From: Mycolicibacterium porcinum
GTDB lineage: Bacteria > Actinomycetota > Actinomycetes > Mycobacteriales > Mycobacteriaceae
DNA length: 61,203 nt
NCBI GenBank assembly: GCA_001942045.1
Contig: MSTD01000037.1
Location: 1 to 61,203 of the forward strand
Reading direction: 5' to 3'
Shown: positions 16,600 to 25,644 of the stretch, in pieces
Numbering within the stretch: position 1 is the stretch's first letter
Layout: each line of letters opens with the position of its first letter
Translations under genes and position numbers: made by a program
Notes under the pieces: model-generated
The model's database searches: none
The model's input: the letters and a program-made list of their open reading frames with translations, nothing else
What the model was told of the DNA's origin: nothing

Positions 16600-17394
16600 C
16601 TACCGATCGAGGCGCTGGTCGAGTTGGGTTCGTGCGAGATCGGCCAGGGCTGCGGAGCGTTCGCGGGCCGCCTCGGCCAGCTCAGGCGCGCGTTCGCGGG
16701 CCACGAGCGCCAGTTCGCCGGCGCGGGCCCGGGCGGCGTCGGCCACCTCCGGCCCGTGCTCACGTGCGAGTTGGGCCAACTCGGTGGCCAATTCACTCGC
16801 CCGCTCGACCGCCACGTCGGCCAACTCGCGGCCGCGTTCGGCCCCGACCGCCAGGCCGTGTCCGATCTTCTCAGCGATCGCGCTGTCGGCGAGCCCGTCA
16901 CTACTTGCCGACACACCGGGAACGGCGGCCGCGATGCTGGCCGAGACCTGCTGTGCGGCACGGCGTCCGCGCCAGGCCAGCGACGGTTTGCCCGCGGTGT
17001 CGGCGGCCGCGATGATGAGACCGCCAAGCAGGCTCACGTCGGTGAAGAACTCGCGGCGTTGCGCTGCGGCGTGTTGCGGGTCGGAATCCTTCAGGAATGC
17101 CTGTGAGCCAATGCTTCTTGGCACCATCGTCACGGCCAGCGCCGCCGCGGTCAGCCGTGGGGCGCGGCCGAGCGCCAGGAGCAGCCCACCTGCCACCTGA
17201 ACCGCCGCGTTGACGCGTGCCACCGCCTCGGCGTTGTTCGGAACCCCGGGCCCCACCGGACCGGGGAGTGCACTGAGCGCGCCTAGTGTTCGGCGGGTCG
17301 TCTCGGTGGACGTGCTCGGATCGCGCAGGGTATCGACACCTCGGGCGATGAAGGTCGCAGACAACATGGGACGGGCGATTCGTCTGATCAACAT
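16600..17394 (-). CDS. DoxX-family protein with long C-terminal helical repeat
   Basis: The protein has 264 residues. The first 150 match the DoxX family (MLIRRIARPMLSATFIARGV, helices around GGLLLALGRAPRLTAAALAV and SLLGGLIIAAADTAG). The last 85 residues are a charged helix built of imperfect 11-mers such as ERAPELAEAAR, ERSAALADLAR and ARAGELALVAR, probably an amphipathic coil on the membrane surface. Mycobacterial DoxX proteins have been linked to redox complexes; for this copy that is only a family hint. Confidence 0.8.
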   Translation of the reverse strand: MLIRRIARPMLSATFIARGVDTLRDPSTSTETTRRTLGALSALPGPVGPGVPNNAEAVARVNAAVQVAGGLLLALGRAPRLTAAALAVTMVPRSIGSQAFLKDSDPQHAAAQRREFFTDVSLLGGLIIAAADTAGKPSLAWRGRRAAQQVSASIAAAVPGVSASSDGLADSAIAEKIGHGLAVGAERGRELADVAVERASELATELAQLAREHGPEVADAARARAGELALVARERAPELAEAARERSAALADLARTQLDQRLDR

Positions 17395-17441
17395 GAGCTA
17401 GGAGTTCCCGTCGCCCGCGACGGCAAACCTATGTGGTCAGG

Positions 17442-18260
17442 TCACCGGCGCCCGGCCAGCAACACTTCGCTGAGGTGCGTGGTGGTCTGTACGCCGTCGT
17501 CATATCCGCCCTGGTCGCCGAGCGCGTTCATGATCGCCAACGTGTAGCGCTGCTCTGGTCCGGCGAATCCGACGCTGTTGACCACCCAGCCGCCCTGCTC
17601 GAGTGACCAGCCGTCCTTGTTGCCGGGATTCATCGCCGGTCCAGCGCCCCAGACGCCCCACTGCTGATTGGTGTCCACGTGTTGCAGGGCATCCACGATG
17701 CCGGCCGTCTCGGCGGGGGTGAGGCCAGTGAGGGTGTAGTTGATCAACCGGTCCAGATCCTCGGGGGTGGCCTTCTGGAAGCCCCAGTACGGGTAGATCC
17801 GGCTGAATCCGCGCTGCGGTTGCAGCCCGGTCAGCCCATAGGCCGGGAAATCGGCGTTGAACGCCTGGTGATCGGAACCGCTGTACCGGGACCACAGGGT
17901 GTCGGCGGCGTCATCGTCCGACGAGTGCAGCATGGCCGCCATCAGTGTCCGGTCGGAATCGGTCAGCGTCACGGTGCCGGCGCGTTGTCGCGTCAGCAGG
18001 TCGACCACCATGCCGAGTTTGATCGTGGACGCGGTCCATACCTGTTCGCCCGCGTGCGCATTTCGGTAGACGGCGCCCGTGGTGCGGTCTCGCAGCACGT
18101 AGCCGACCGTGCCCGGGCGGGAGGTCAGGTAGGCGTCAGCCGCGGCGATGCGCTCGGCAAAGTCGCAATCCGTTCCGGCCGTGCAGGCCGCGTGAGCCGA
18201 TGGGATGGTGAGGCCGCAGGCGACGACGAGTGCACAAACACAGAACAGGAGGCGACGCAT
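17442..18260 (-). CDS. Exported class A beta-lactamase-like serine hydrolase
   Basis: The protein has 272 residues with a Sec signal peptide (LLFCVCALVVACGLTIPSAH). The SxxK motif is STIK in WTASTIKLGMVVDL. The SDN motif appears as SDD in LHSSDDDAADTLW and the KTG box as KDG in NKDGWSLEQGGW. The general-base Glu of the omega loop in true class A enzymes is not evident. This pattern is seen in mycobacterial LppW-like proteins and suggests a peptidoglycan-related acyl-serine hydrolase rather than an efficient lactamase. It is divergent from an MBL-fold gene with 50 bp between. Confidence 0.75.
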   Translation of the reverse strand: MRRLLFCVCALVVACGLTIPSAHAACTAGTDCDFAERIAAADAYLTSRPGTVGYVLRDRTTGAVYRNAHAGEQVWTASTIKLGMVVDLLTRQRAGTVTLTDSDRTLMAAMLHSSDDDAADTLWSRYSGSDHQAFNADFPAYGLTGLQPQRGFSRIYPYWGFQKATPEDLDRLINYTLTGLTPAETAGIVDALQHVDTNQQWGVWGAGPAMNPGNKDGWSLEQGGWVVNSVGFAGPEQRYTLAIMNALGDQGGYDDGVQTTTHLSEVLLAGRR

Positions 18261-18310
18261 GGGAGTAGCTTCGCAGGCGTGCGTCTCGTTGCCGGCATCG
18301 ACCGTGGACG

Positions 18311-19009
18311 ATGAACTACGACTGGGAAGAGTTGGGCGGGGGTGTATGGCGCACCCGCCTTCCGTTCTTGGATGTGACGGTCGGGCTGGTCAGCGGCGGT
18401 GAACGAGCTCTGTTGGTCGATTCCGGCACCACAATGGCGGAGGCCCGCGGCATCGAGTCCGACGTCGCGGCCCTCACCGGGCAGCAAGTCGGGCATATCG
18501 TACTGACGCACAACCACTTTGACCATGTTCTGGGTTGCTCGTGGTTCAGGGACGCTGAAATCCTCTGTGCACCAGAGGTTGCCGACACCTTAGCGTCTGG
18601 CCGCGGGCACTTGCGTGCGGACGCGATAGGGCACGGTGCCGATGTCGACGAAGTCGATCAGGCGATCGCGGCGATGCCGGTGTCCACGCACCAGTTGGCC
18701 GGCGGTGATATCGATCTCGGTGACCGGACGGTGCGCGTCTGCCGTCCCGGCCGCGGCCACACCAGCCACGATCTCATCGTCACGGTGCCGGACAAACACC
18801 CGGTGGTGTTCTGCGGTGATCTCGTCGAACAATCTGGTGACCCGGTCATCGACGGCGACTCCGATCTCGAGGCCTGGCCAGCCACTCTGGATGCGGTGCT
18901 GGCCGCGGGCGGACCGGACGGAGTCTTCGTTCCCGGCCACGGCGCGGTGGTCGACGCCCATTTCATCCGGCTGCAGCAGCGCTGGCTCAGTGCCCGGCGC
19001 ACTTGTTGA
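18311..19009 (+). CDS. Metallo-beta-lactamase-fold hydrolase
   Basis: The protein has 232 residues. The metal motif is complete: THNHFDHVLG (HxHxDH), the later His in RPGRGHTSHD, Asp in VFCGDLVEQSG and a final His in VFVPGHGAVVD. The fold covers glyoxalase II, lactonase and lactamase-like enzymes, and the substrate cannot be told. The cytosolic location (no signal peptide) argues against a resistance beta-lactamase. Confidence 0.85.
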   Translation: MNYDWEELGGGVWRTRLPFLDVTVGLVSGGERALLVDSGTTMAEARGIESDVAALTGQQVGHIVLTHNHFDHVLGCSWFRDAEILCAPEVADTLASGRGHLRADAIGHGADVDEVDQAIAAMPVSTHQLAGGDIDLGDRTVRVCRPGRGHTSHDLIVTVPDKHPVVFCGDLVEQSGDPVIDGDSDLEAWPATLDAVLAAGGPDGVFVPGHGAVVDAHFIRLQQRWLSARRTC

Positions 19010-19053
19010 TCCCCGCCGCCAGATTTAGTTAGCCCATATGCGACGATTCGCCG

Positions 19054-19872
19054 ATGACCGAGGTTGCCGCCCATTTCGTGCAGTCCGAGCAGGACAGATT
19101 TCAGCCGACCCGCTTTGCGCAGAGCCACTGGGGTGAGGACCACCTCAACGGTCCTGCGCTGGTCGGGCTGGCGGCACGAGCGCTCGAGTCGGCCTTCGGG
19201 CTGCCCGAATTTCTGCCCGCGCGGTTGACGGTCGACCTGTTCAAGGCCGCGCGCGGGCTTCCCACCACCACGAAGGTGGCGTTGGTCCGCGACGGCCGGC
19301 GGGTCCGCAACTCCGAATGCGAGCTGGTGCAGGACGGCGTCACCGTGGCGCGGGCGACGTTGGTGCAATATCGGTTGAGCGCACCGCCGCGTGGTGAGGA
19401 GTGGACGGCACCCGTCCGGTTCGAACCGCCCACTGCGCTCGACGGGGACCGGACGACGTATATGGGCAGCGACGAGGGTGGTTGGAGTCGCGCCATCGCC
19501 GAGCACCAGAATGCGTCGCGCAAACGGTTCATGAACCGCACCGTCACTGTGGTGCAGGGCCAGCCGAACTCGCCGTTCGTGCGGGCGGCGATGGCCGCGG
19601 AGGGCACCAGCCTGGTGACCAATCTGGGCACCGCCGGTGTCGGCTACATCAACGGTGACCTGACGGTCGCCCTGTCGCGGTTGCCCGGTGACGAGTGGAT
19701 CGGCGTGCAGGCGGACTCGCACTGGGCCGCCGATGGTGTGGCGGTAGGTGCGTCGACGCTGTTCGACAGTGCCGGCGCGTTCGGCACCGGCCTCATCACG
19801 GCCATCAGCAATCCGGCGGCTCAGATCGATTTCTCCAACGACCCGTTTCCGGAGCGCACGGCGCCGAGGTGA
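19054..19872 (+). CDS. Acyl-CoA thioesterase-like protein (double hot-dog)
   Basis: The protein has 272 residues with a TesB-like double hot-dog layout. The N-terminal half is HLNGPALVGLAARALESAFG then ARLTVDLFKAARGLP. The C-terminal half contains YINGDLTVALSRLPGDEWIG and ADSHWAADGVAVGASTLFDS. Such mycobacterial proteins hydrolyse or bind acyl-CoA thioesters in lipid metabolism. The gene stands alone between the MBL and M42 peptidase genes on the same strand, with gaps of about 45 bp. Confidence 0.75.
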   Translation: MTEVAAHFVQSEQDRFQPTRFAQSHWGEDHLNGPALVGLAARALESAFGLPEFLPARLTVDLFKAARGLPTTTKVALVRDGRRVRNSECELVQDGVTVARATLVQYRLSAPPRGEEWTAPVRFEPPTALDGDRTTYMGSDEGGWSRAIAEHQNASRKRFMNRTVTVVQGQPNSPFVRAAMAAEGTSLVTNLGTAGVGYINGDLTVALSRLPGDEWIGVQADSHWAADGVAVGASTLFDSAGAFGTGLITAISNPAAQIDFSNDPFPERTAPR

Positions 19873-19917
19873 CGGGCTGAAGGTTTCCCGGCGGGCGTCT
19901 GTGGCAATGCAACAGAC

Positions 19918-20985
19918 ATGGCCGAGCTGGACGACGGGTTCGAACGTGTGCTGTTGCAGGAACTCCTATCGGCATATGGACCGTGCGGCCAGGAGGATGA
20001 GGTTCGGGAGATCTGCCGACGGGAACTCGAACCGCTCGTCGATGAACTCTCGATCGATGCGGCCGGCAACCTGGTGGGCCTGATCCGCGGCGCCAACCAA
20101 GGGGCGACCATCCGGGTGCTGGCCCACATGGATGAACTGTCCATGCTCGTCAAGCGAATCGAGCCGGACGGCACGCTGCGGTTGACGCCGCTGGGCACCA
20201 TGTACCCGGCCAACTTCGGGCTTGGCCCCGTCGCGATCCTCGGCGACGACGAAACCTTGTGCGGGGTACTCGCATTGGGCTCCGAACACACCACGCAGGA
20301 AACCCCACATGTCTGGCAGACCAAGCCCGACCAAGGTGACAAGGCGCTCGATTGGCCAGACGTCTACGTGTTCAGCGGCCTAGAGCCCGAACAGTTGACG
20401 AAGGCAGGCATCGGGCCCGGTACCCGCGTGTGCATCGACCGCAGCAAACGTCAGCTCATCGAAGTCGGCGACTACGTCGGCTGCTACTTCATGGACGATC
20501 GCGCCGCACTGCTGGCCGTGATACTCCTGGCGCAACGGTTGCGTGACACCGGTCGGCGCCCGGAAGGCGACCTGTACCTGGTATTGACGACCAATGAAGA
20601 GGTCGGCGGGGTGGGCGCGGCTCACGCGTGCCGGACGCTGCCCGGAGATCTCACCCTCGCGGTGGAGGTGGGACCGACGGAGGCAGAGTACGACACCACC
20701 GTCACCGGCGGGCCGATCGTGGCGTATGGCGACGCGCAATGCGTGTACGACAAGGCCGTTGCCGATCGGCTGTGCGACATCGCCCGGGATCTCGGACATT
20801 CACCGCAGGCCGCGGTCCTCGGGGCGTTCGAGTCCGACGCGTCCCACACGAAAGCCTCCGGGCTATCGCCCCAGGCCGGGTTGCTGTGTCTGCCGACCCT
20901 CAGCACCCACGGCTACGAGGTGATCTCACGTCGCGCGATCGCTGCGGTGACCGACATCTTGGCGGAGTTCGTGGTCCGATTCTGA
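19918..20985 (+). CDS. M42-family metallo-aminopeptidase
   Basis: The protein has 355 residues. Metal and catalytic motifs of M42 are present: LAHMDELSM, YFMDDRAALLA, TTNEEVGGVGAAHA, VEVGPTEAEYD and LPTLSTHGYEV. The enzymes are cytosolic di-metal aminopeptidases that form tetrahedral dodecamers and trim peptides from the N-terminus. Length and motif order fit the family. No partner gene is adjacent. Confidence 0.88.
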   Translation: MAELDDGFERVLLQELLSAYGPCGQEDEVREICRRELEPLVDELSIDAAGNLVGLIRGANQGATIRVLAHMDELSMLVKRIEPDGTLRLTPLGTMYPANFGLGPVAILGDDETLCGVLALGSEHTTQETPHVWQTKPDQGDKALDWPDVYVFSGLEPEQLTKAGIGPGTRVCIDRSKRQLIEVGDYVGCYFMDDRAALLAVILLAQRLRDTGRRPEGDLYLVLTTNEEVGGVGAAHACRTLPGDLTLAVEVGPTEAEYDTTVTGGPIVAYGDAQCVYDKAVADRLCDIARDLGHSPQAAVLGAFESDASHTKASGLSPQAGLLCLPTLSTHGYEVISRRAIAAVTDILAEFVVRF

Positions 20986-21093
20986 TCGGCGGGATTTGAT
21001 TCCTTGTTTCGGCAGCCGGATCGGCGGATAGTTTCGCCGCCCCCGGCGGGATCAGTCGGCGGTGGAATTGAACCTGCTTCCCGGAGGTCTCCC

Positions 21094-22464
21094 GTGACAC
21101 GCCAGATCGTGCTCAATGCGTTCGACATGAACTGCGTGGCTCATATCGTCGCCGGTACTTGGCGGCATCCGGACTCTCAGGCGGCCCGCTACAAGGACAT
21201 CGACTACTGGCTGGACCTGGCCAGGTTGCTCGAGCGCGGTCTGTTCGACGGCCTGTTCATCGCTGATGTGCTCGGTATCTACGACGTCTACGGGGGCGGC
21301 CCGGCGGCCGCGTTGCGCGCGGGCGCCCAGGTGCCGGTCAACGATCCGCTGCTGGTGGTGCCCGCAATGGCCACTGTGACAAGCAATCTGGGTTTCGGCA
21401 TCACCGCGGCCACGTCGTTCGAGCACCCGTACTCGTTCGCCCGCCGGATGTCCACGCTGGACCACCTGACCAAGGGACGGATCGGCTGGAACATCGTCAC
21501 GGGGTATCTGGAGAGTGCCGCGCGGAACCACGGCCTCGACACCATCACGCCGCATGCCGACCGCTACGACATCGCCGACGAGTACACCGAGGTGCTGTAC
21601 AAGCTGTGGGAAGGATCTTGGGAGGACGACGCCGTGGGCGCCGCACCCGGTCGCGCTGCCTATGCCGATCCCGCCAAGGTGCACCCGATCGCCCACGACG
21701 GCAAGCACTTTCGGGTCCCTGGCATTCACCTGTGCGAGCCCTCGCCGCAGCGGACCCCGGTGCTCTACCAGGCCGGCGCATCGAACCGCGGCCGTCAGTT
21801 CGGAGCGGAGAACGCCGAGGTGATCTTCATCGGAGCGCCGACCAAGGACCTGCTGCGCGAGGCGGTGGCCGATATCCGCGGGCGGGCTGCGGCCGCCGGC
21901 CGTGATCCGTACGACGTCAAGATCGTGAACGGGCACGTGGTGGTGACCGGCGCGACAGAACAGGCCGCGCAGGCGCGCTACGACGAATTCCGGCGTTACA
22001 CCGATCCGGAAGGGACGTTGGCCCTGTGGTCGGGATGGCTCGGTACCGACCTGTCACGGTTCGACCTCGACGATCCGGTGGCGGTCACCGACAACGAGTT
22101 CCTGAAGTCCTCGGTGGAGACCTTCGGGCAAGGCCAGTGGACGCTGCGTGACTTCATCGACTCGAAATCGATCGACGCCGAGGGCGGCTTCACCGTCGGG
22201 TCGCCCACCAAGGTGGCCGACGAGCTGCAGGAGTGGTTCGAGGAGACCGATGTCGACGGTTTCAACCTGACCAACGTGATCACGCCCGGCTCGTTCGTCG
22301 ATTTCATCGACCATGTGGTGCCGGAGTTACAGCGACGCGGGCTGTACAAGACGGAATATCGGGAAGGCACGTTGCGCGACAAGCTGTTCGGACGTGGCTC
22401 GCGGCTGCCCGAATCGCACCGAGCGGCCGGCTACCGGGACCTTGCCCGATCTCTGGTCGGCTGA
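21094..22464 (+). CDS. FMNH2-dependent LLM monooxygenase (NtaA/SnaA/DszA type)
   Basis: The protein has 456 residues. The start is GTG 21094, 6 bases after GGAGG (21083-21087); a longer frame from 21004 lacks a ribosome site. Signatures of the NtaA-type branch are LNAFDMNCVAHIVAGTWRHP, YWLDLARLLERGLFDGLFIA, SFARRMSTLDHLTKGRIGWN and VLYQAGASNRGRQFGAENAE. These two-component enzymes oxidise thioethers, sulfones, chelators or alkanesulfonates with FMNH2 from a separate reductase; none is adjacent here. The substrate is unknown. Confidence 0.88.
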   Translation: MTRQIVLNAFDMNCVAHIVAGTWRHPDSQAARYKDIDYWLDLARLLERGLFDGLFIADVLGIYDVYGGGPAAALRAGAQVPVNDPLLVVPAMATVTSNLGFGITAATSFEHPYSFARRMSTLDHLTKGRIGWNIVTGYLESAARNHGLDTITPHADRYDIADEYTEVLYKLWEGSWEDDAVGAAPGRAAYADPAKVHPIAHDGKHFRVPGIHLCEPSPQRTPVLYQAGASNRGRQFGAENAEVIFIGAPTKDLLREAVADIRGRAAAAGRDPYDVKIVNGHVVVTGATEQAAQARYDEFRRYTDPEGTLALWSGWLGTDLSRFDLDDPVAVTDNEFLKSSVETFGQGQWTLRDFIDSKSIDAEGGFTVGSPTKVADELQEWFEETDVDGFNLTNVITPGSFVDFIDHVVPELQRRGLYKTEYREGTLRDKLFGRGSRLPESHRAAGYRDLARSLVG

Positions 22465-22474
22465 CGTCCAGGCG

Positions 22475-22942
22475 TCAGCGGCGAAACACCACCCAGCGCA
22501 TGGCGCTGTACATGAAGAGCGCCTCGCAGCCGCCGGCGACGATCCGGGCCAGGTGGTATTCGACGCCCAAGGCCGCCAGCCCGCTGGAGACCCCGAGGAT
22601 GAACGCCAGGTAGTTGATCGCCACCGCCACCACGTACACCGTGAGCTGGGGGCCGACGGCGGCGTGCGAGCGGAAGTTCAGCGTCCGGTTCAAGTAGTAC
22701 GCCAGGCCGAAGGCGCCGGCGTATCCGATGGTGACCGCGACGGGCAGCGGTAACCGGAGCGCGCCGTGGAGGGCGGTCAGGATCGCCAGATCGACGCCGA
22801 ACGTGAAGGTGTTGATCGCCACGAAGCCGAGAAAGGTCGGGGCCACGACAGAATCGAGCGGCGCCGGTAGGCGCCGGACCACCTGGACGCAGATCCGGTG
22901 AAACCGATCGGCCGTCGATACCCGGCCGGGTTCGCTCCGCAC
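22475..22942 (-). CDS. GtrA-family membrane protein
   Basis: The protein has 155 residues and four helices (FLGFVAINTFTFGVDLAILT, VAVTIGYAGAFGLAYYLN, VYVVAVAINYLAFILG, FMYSAMRWVVF). The pattern N-R-T-L-N-F in the second loop is typical of GtrA. The family helps move lipid-linked sugars across the membrane for cell-wall polysaccharide decoration. The start is GTG at 22942. It is convergent with the monooxygenase gene. Confidence 0.82.
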   Translation of the reverse strand: MRSEPGRVSTADRFHRICVQVVRRLPAPLDSVVAPTFLGFVAINTFTFGVDLAILTALHGALRLPLPVAVTIGYAGAFGLAYYLNRTLNFRSHAAVGPQLTVYVVAVAINYLAFILGVSSGLAALGVEYHLARIVAGGCEALFMYSAMRWVVFRR

Positions 22943-23004
22943 CTGGCCACCGTGCCATCGGAAGATGTCAGGACCGTGAGCGCTGAGCGAACTTCACTCG
23001 ATGC

Positions 23005-23469
23005 CTAATCCGAGATCTCGACGCCCTTGTAGCTGGTCAGCATCTCGGCGTTGGGCAACGCCATCTGCAGGTAGACATCGATGTGCCGGATCTTGTCGTC
23101 GGCGGTGAACTCGTACACCGAGAAGGAGTTGACCACCGACTCGAAATCGCCCATCTTCGTGCGCTCCTCGAGCTCGAGGAAGACCACTCCGGCTACCTCG
23201 CTGACTCGCTTGAACAAGCCGTCCCACTGCGAGGCGGTGGCCCAGTTGGTCAGGAAGCCGGTGTACTGGTTCCAATTCATCACCTCTTTGAAGTTGCCGA
23301 CCCGTTCGAACTCGTCGACGGCGACCAGGTCAGCGAGCGGCGCCCAGCCTTCTACTCCGAACCCGGGTTTCTTGGCGGCGTCCACGAGTTGTTTGGTGGT
23401 GACCGCGTACTGCACCGCCGCGCGGCTGCGGCCGGTGTAGTCGTCGACGACGTCGCTGACGTGCTTCAA
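23005..23469 (-). CDS. NTF2/SnoaL-fold protein paired with Rieske oxygenase
   Basis: The protein has 154 residues and no membrane segment. It fits a SnoaL/NTF2 cone fold, with an alpha-helical first half followed by strands (VVFLELEERTKMGDFESVVN, SVYEFTADDKIRHIDVYLQM). A TTG start at 23469 follows AGAAGAGGA. It lies 39 bases downstream of the Rieske oxygenase alpha subunit. Oxygenase beta subunits share this fold, so it may be a small subunit or a separate isomerase/hydrolase-type enzyme of the same pathway. Confidence 0.65.
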   Translation of the reverse strand: MKHVSDVVDDYTGRSRAAVQYAVTTKQLVDAAKKPGFGVEGWAPLADLVAVDEFERVGNFKEVMNWNQYTGFLTNWATASQWDGLFKRVSEVAGVVFLELEERTKMGDFESVVNSFSVYEFTADDKIRHIDVYLQMALPNAEMLTSYKGVEISD

Positions 23470-23508
23470 CGAAAAGTCCTCTTCTGTAGCGGGTTCGAGA
23501 CGGATGGG

Positions 23509-24891
23509 TCAGGAGTGGACGCCGGCCGATTCCAGGTACTTGTCGACGACCGAGTGGAAGTGCGCGATTACGACTTCTTCCTTGACCAGCGCCATGTGCT
23601 TCAGTGCAGTGTTGCGCAATCCGATCTGCTGGCGCGGCATCTGCTCGTAATCCTGTTGCAGCGCTTCGAAATACTTGTAGCTTCCGGCCTCGTCGACGAC
23701 GATCGGTTCCGCGGTGAAGGCGGCCTTGGCTTCGTCCGGCAACCACATGTAGCTGGCGACGTGCCAGATGCACCGGTTGGGGTCTCCGTCGGGGTGGGGC
23801 AGGGACATGATGATGTGCGCTTCGCCGGCGCGGATCGTCATGAAGAAGTTCGGGAACAACACCCAGCCGTGGTTGTCGCTCATCTGTGCGTCGGTGAGTC
23901 CGCTGACGTCAAGTCCCATGGCCGTCAAGGTGTCTCGTGTCGCCTTCTGCAGCAGCGTGCGGGCGGTGACGCCGTCGGGGAAACTGAGTGAGCCGTCGTC
24001 GCCACGGTGTTCGGCGACGAGTTCGGAGAAGCGGGGGATCACCGCGACGGTGGACGGAAAGGTCTCGGGCAGGTCCATGATGCCGTCGACCTGCTGCTCC
24101 GGGGTGGCGCCGACGACATCGAACGGCGCCATCGACACGCTGTGCTGCTCGAAGAACCGGTAGCGGCTCGTGGCGGGATCGATGTTGATCACCCGCAACA
24201 ACTGCGGATGGATCCCATCGATGTGGTAGCCCTCCTGGAAGGCGTCGAGGACGACCTTCCAGTTGCAGTCGATCGCCTCGGTCACGTCCATCACGGTGAC
24301 CATCTCGTCGAGGTGGTACGGCGCGAGCATGGCCGCGACCTCCGCGCCGATGAAGTCCGCCAAAGGCGCCGCCTCCGGATCGGGATTGAGAAAGATGAAC
24401 CCGGCGAAGGTATCGACCGAGACCTCGATCAGCCCATGGGTGTCCTTGTCGATCGGCCCGGCCAGCGCCTCGCGGAGCATGCCCTTGAGTCGGCCGTCCA
24501 GGTCGTAGGACCACAGGTGGTACTGGCACAGGAAGCCGCGCTTGGCATTTCCGCGGGCGTCGCGGCACAGCACGTTGCCGCGATGCCGGCAGGCATTGAC
24601 GAATGCGCGAAGCTTCTCGTCCTTGCCGCGCACGATGAGGTAGGACTGATCGAAGATCTGGTACTGCTTCCAATCGCCCGCCTTGGTTAACTCGTCGACC
24701 CGGCCGACCACCTGCCAGACTTTCTTCCAGATCGAATCACGTTCCTGCGTAACGAATTCCGGAGCGATGTACCGACTTGTCGGAATCTCCATCCGATACG
24801 CATCGGGAGCGATGTCGTCCAAGGTGGTGGCGTTCTCGACCCAATCTCCGGGGCGTGCTGTCTGCACGGGCGGGACCTCCTCGATCAACAT
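23509..24891 (-). CDS. Rieske non-haem iron oxygenase, alpha subunit
   Basis: The protein has 460 residues. The Rieske [2Fe-2S] ligands are CRHRGN and CQYHLW (Cys-x-His ... Cys-x2-His). The mononuclear iron site is in DAFQEGYHIDGIHP (2-His) with a later acidic ligand. It belongs with ring-hydroxylating or related oxygenases that start degradation of aromatic or steroid-like compounds; the substrate is not evident. No ferredoxin or reductase is adjacent, so electron partners must be elsewhere. It is divergent from a TetR regulator across 135 bp holding a TATAC-N6-GTATA dyad. Confidence 0.9.
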   Translation of the reverse strand: MLIEEVPPVQTARPGDWVENATTLDDIAPDAYRMEIPTSRYIAPEFVTQERDSIWKKVWQVVGRVDELTKAGDWKQYQIFDQSYLIVRGKDEKLRAFVNACRHRGNVLCRDARGNAKRGFLCQYHLWSYDLDGRLKGMLREALAGPIDKDTHGLIEVSVDTFAGFIFLNPDPEAAPLADFIGAEVAAMLAPYHLDEMVTVMDVTEAIDCNWKVVLDAFQEGYHIDGIHPQLLRVINIDPATSRYRFFEQHSVSMAPFDVVGATPEQQVDGIMDLPETFPSTVAVIPRFSELVAEHRGDDGSLSFPDGVTARTLLQKATRDTLTAMGLDVSGLTDAQMSDNHGWVLFPNFFMTIRAGEAHIIMSLPHPDGDPNRCIWHVASYMWLPDEAKAAFTAEPIVVDEAGSYKYFEALQQDYEQMPRQQIGLRNTALKHMALVKEEVVIAHFHSVVDKYLESAGVHS

Positions 24892-24919
24892 GGCACCCAG
24901 TTGTGACTGCGATCACTAC

Positions 24920-24935
24920 TATACATATGCGTATA
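24920..24935. promoter_or_regulatory. Dyad between Rieske oxygenase and TetR genes
   Basis: TATAC-ATATGC-GTATA is a 5-bp inverted repeat in an AT-rich patch 29 bp upstream of the oxygenase start. The divergent TetR gene at 25027 makes it a natural operator candidate. The site is short, so the call rests on position. Confidence 0.45.
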
Positions 24936-25026
24936 TTCGATACAAGGATGAATATTGGCGGGAGCGAGGAGCCGCGGTTGACGGACGCCGCCACATCGGC
25001 TGGCTAACGTTTGACAGGATGGGGCC

Positions 25027-25644
25027 ATGGCCGAACGCTGGACCAAGCAACGCCGCTTGGAGCACACTCGCAACGTCCTGCTGGACGCCGCCGAGGAGGT
25101 GTTTGCCCGCAAGGGGTTTGACGGAGCCGCGCTCGAAGACATCGCCGAGGTCGGGGGTTATACGCGTGGTGCCATCTACTCTCATTTCGGGAGCAAGGCC
25201 GAGTTGTTCCTCGCGGTGGTCGAACGGCAACGCCAGCAGTTCCTCGACGGGTTCGCCGACGTCATCGCGACGTTTCACCGGCTCGAGGACCTCGATGCGG
25301 ACGAACTCGGCGACCGCTGGCGGGACCTGGTCGCGGCCGAAGGGCCCGACCGTGCCGTCCTGGGATCCGAGTACACGCTGTTCCTGCTGCGCAACCCCGA
25401 GGCGCGCGAGCGGGTGGCCGCACAGCGAGAGGAGACGGTGCGTGCCCTGGCCGACTACATCTCCAAGGGCGCTGCCCGGCTGGGCGGCCATGTGAGCATT
25501 CCGGCGGTGGACCTGGCCCGGGTCATCCTGGCTGCCAACGACGGTGTCACACTCAACAGCTTGCTCGACGACCAGGCGGTCTACCGGCCGTTCCTCCGGA
25601 TGGTGCTGGCCAATATCGTTGTCCCCAAGGGGAACAACTTGTGA
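25027..25644 (+). CDS. TetR-family regulator
   Basis: The protein has 205 residues. The N-terminal TetR HTH reads [20 protein letters not shown] then [20 protein letters not shown]. The C-terminal half is helical and variable, as expected for the ligand domain. Divergence from the Rieske oxygenase gene suggests local control. Its stop overlaps the start of the EamA exporter (GTGA), so it is co-transcribed with that gene. Confidence 0.9.
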   Translation: MAERWTKQRRLEHTRNVLLDAAEEVFARKGFDGAALEDIAEVGGYTRGAIYSHFGSKAELFLAVVERQRQQFLDGFADVIATFHRLEDLDADELGDRWRDLVAAEGPDRAVLGSEYTLFLLRNPEARERVAAQREETVRALADYISKGAARLGGHVSIPAVDLARVILAANDGVTLNSLLDDQAVYRPFLRMVLANIVVPKGNNL

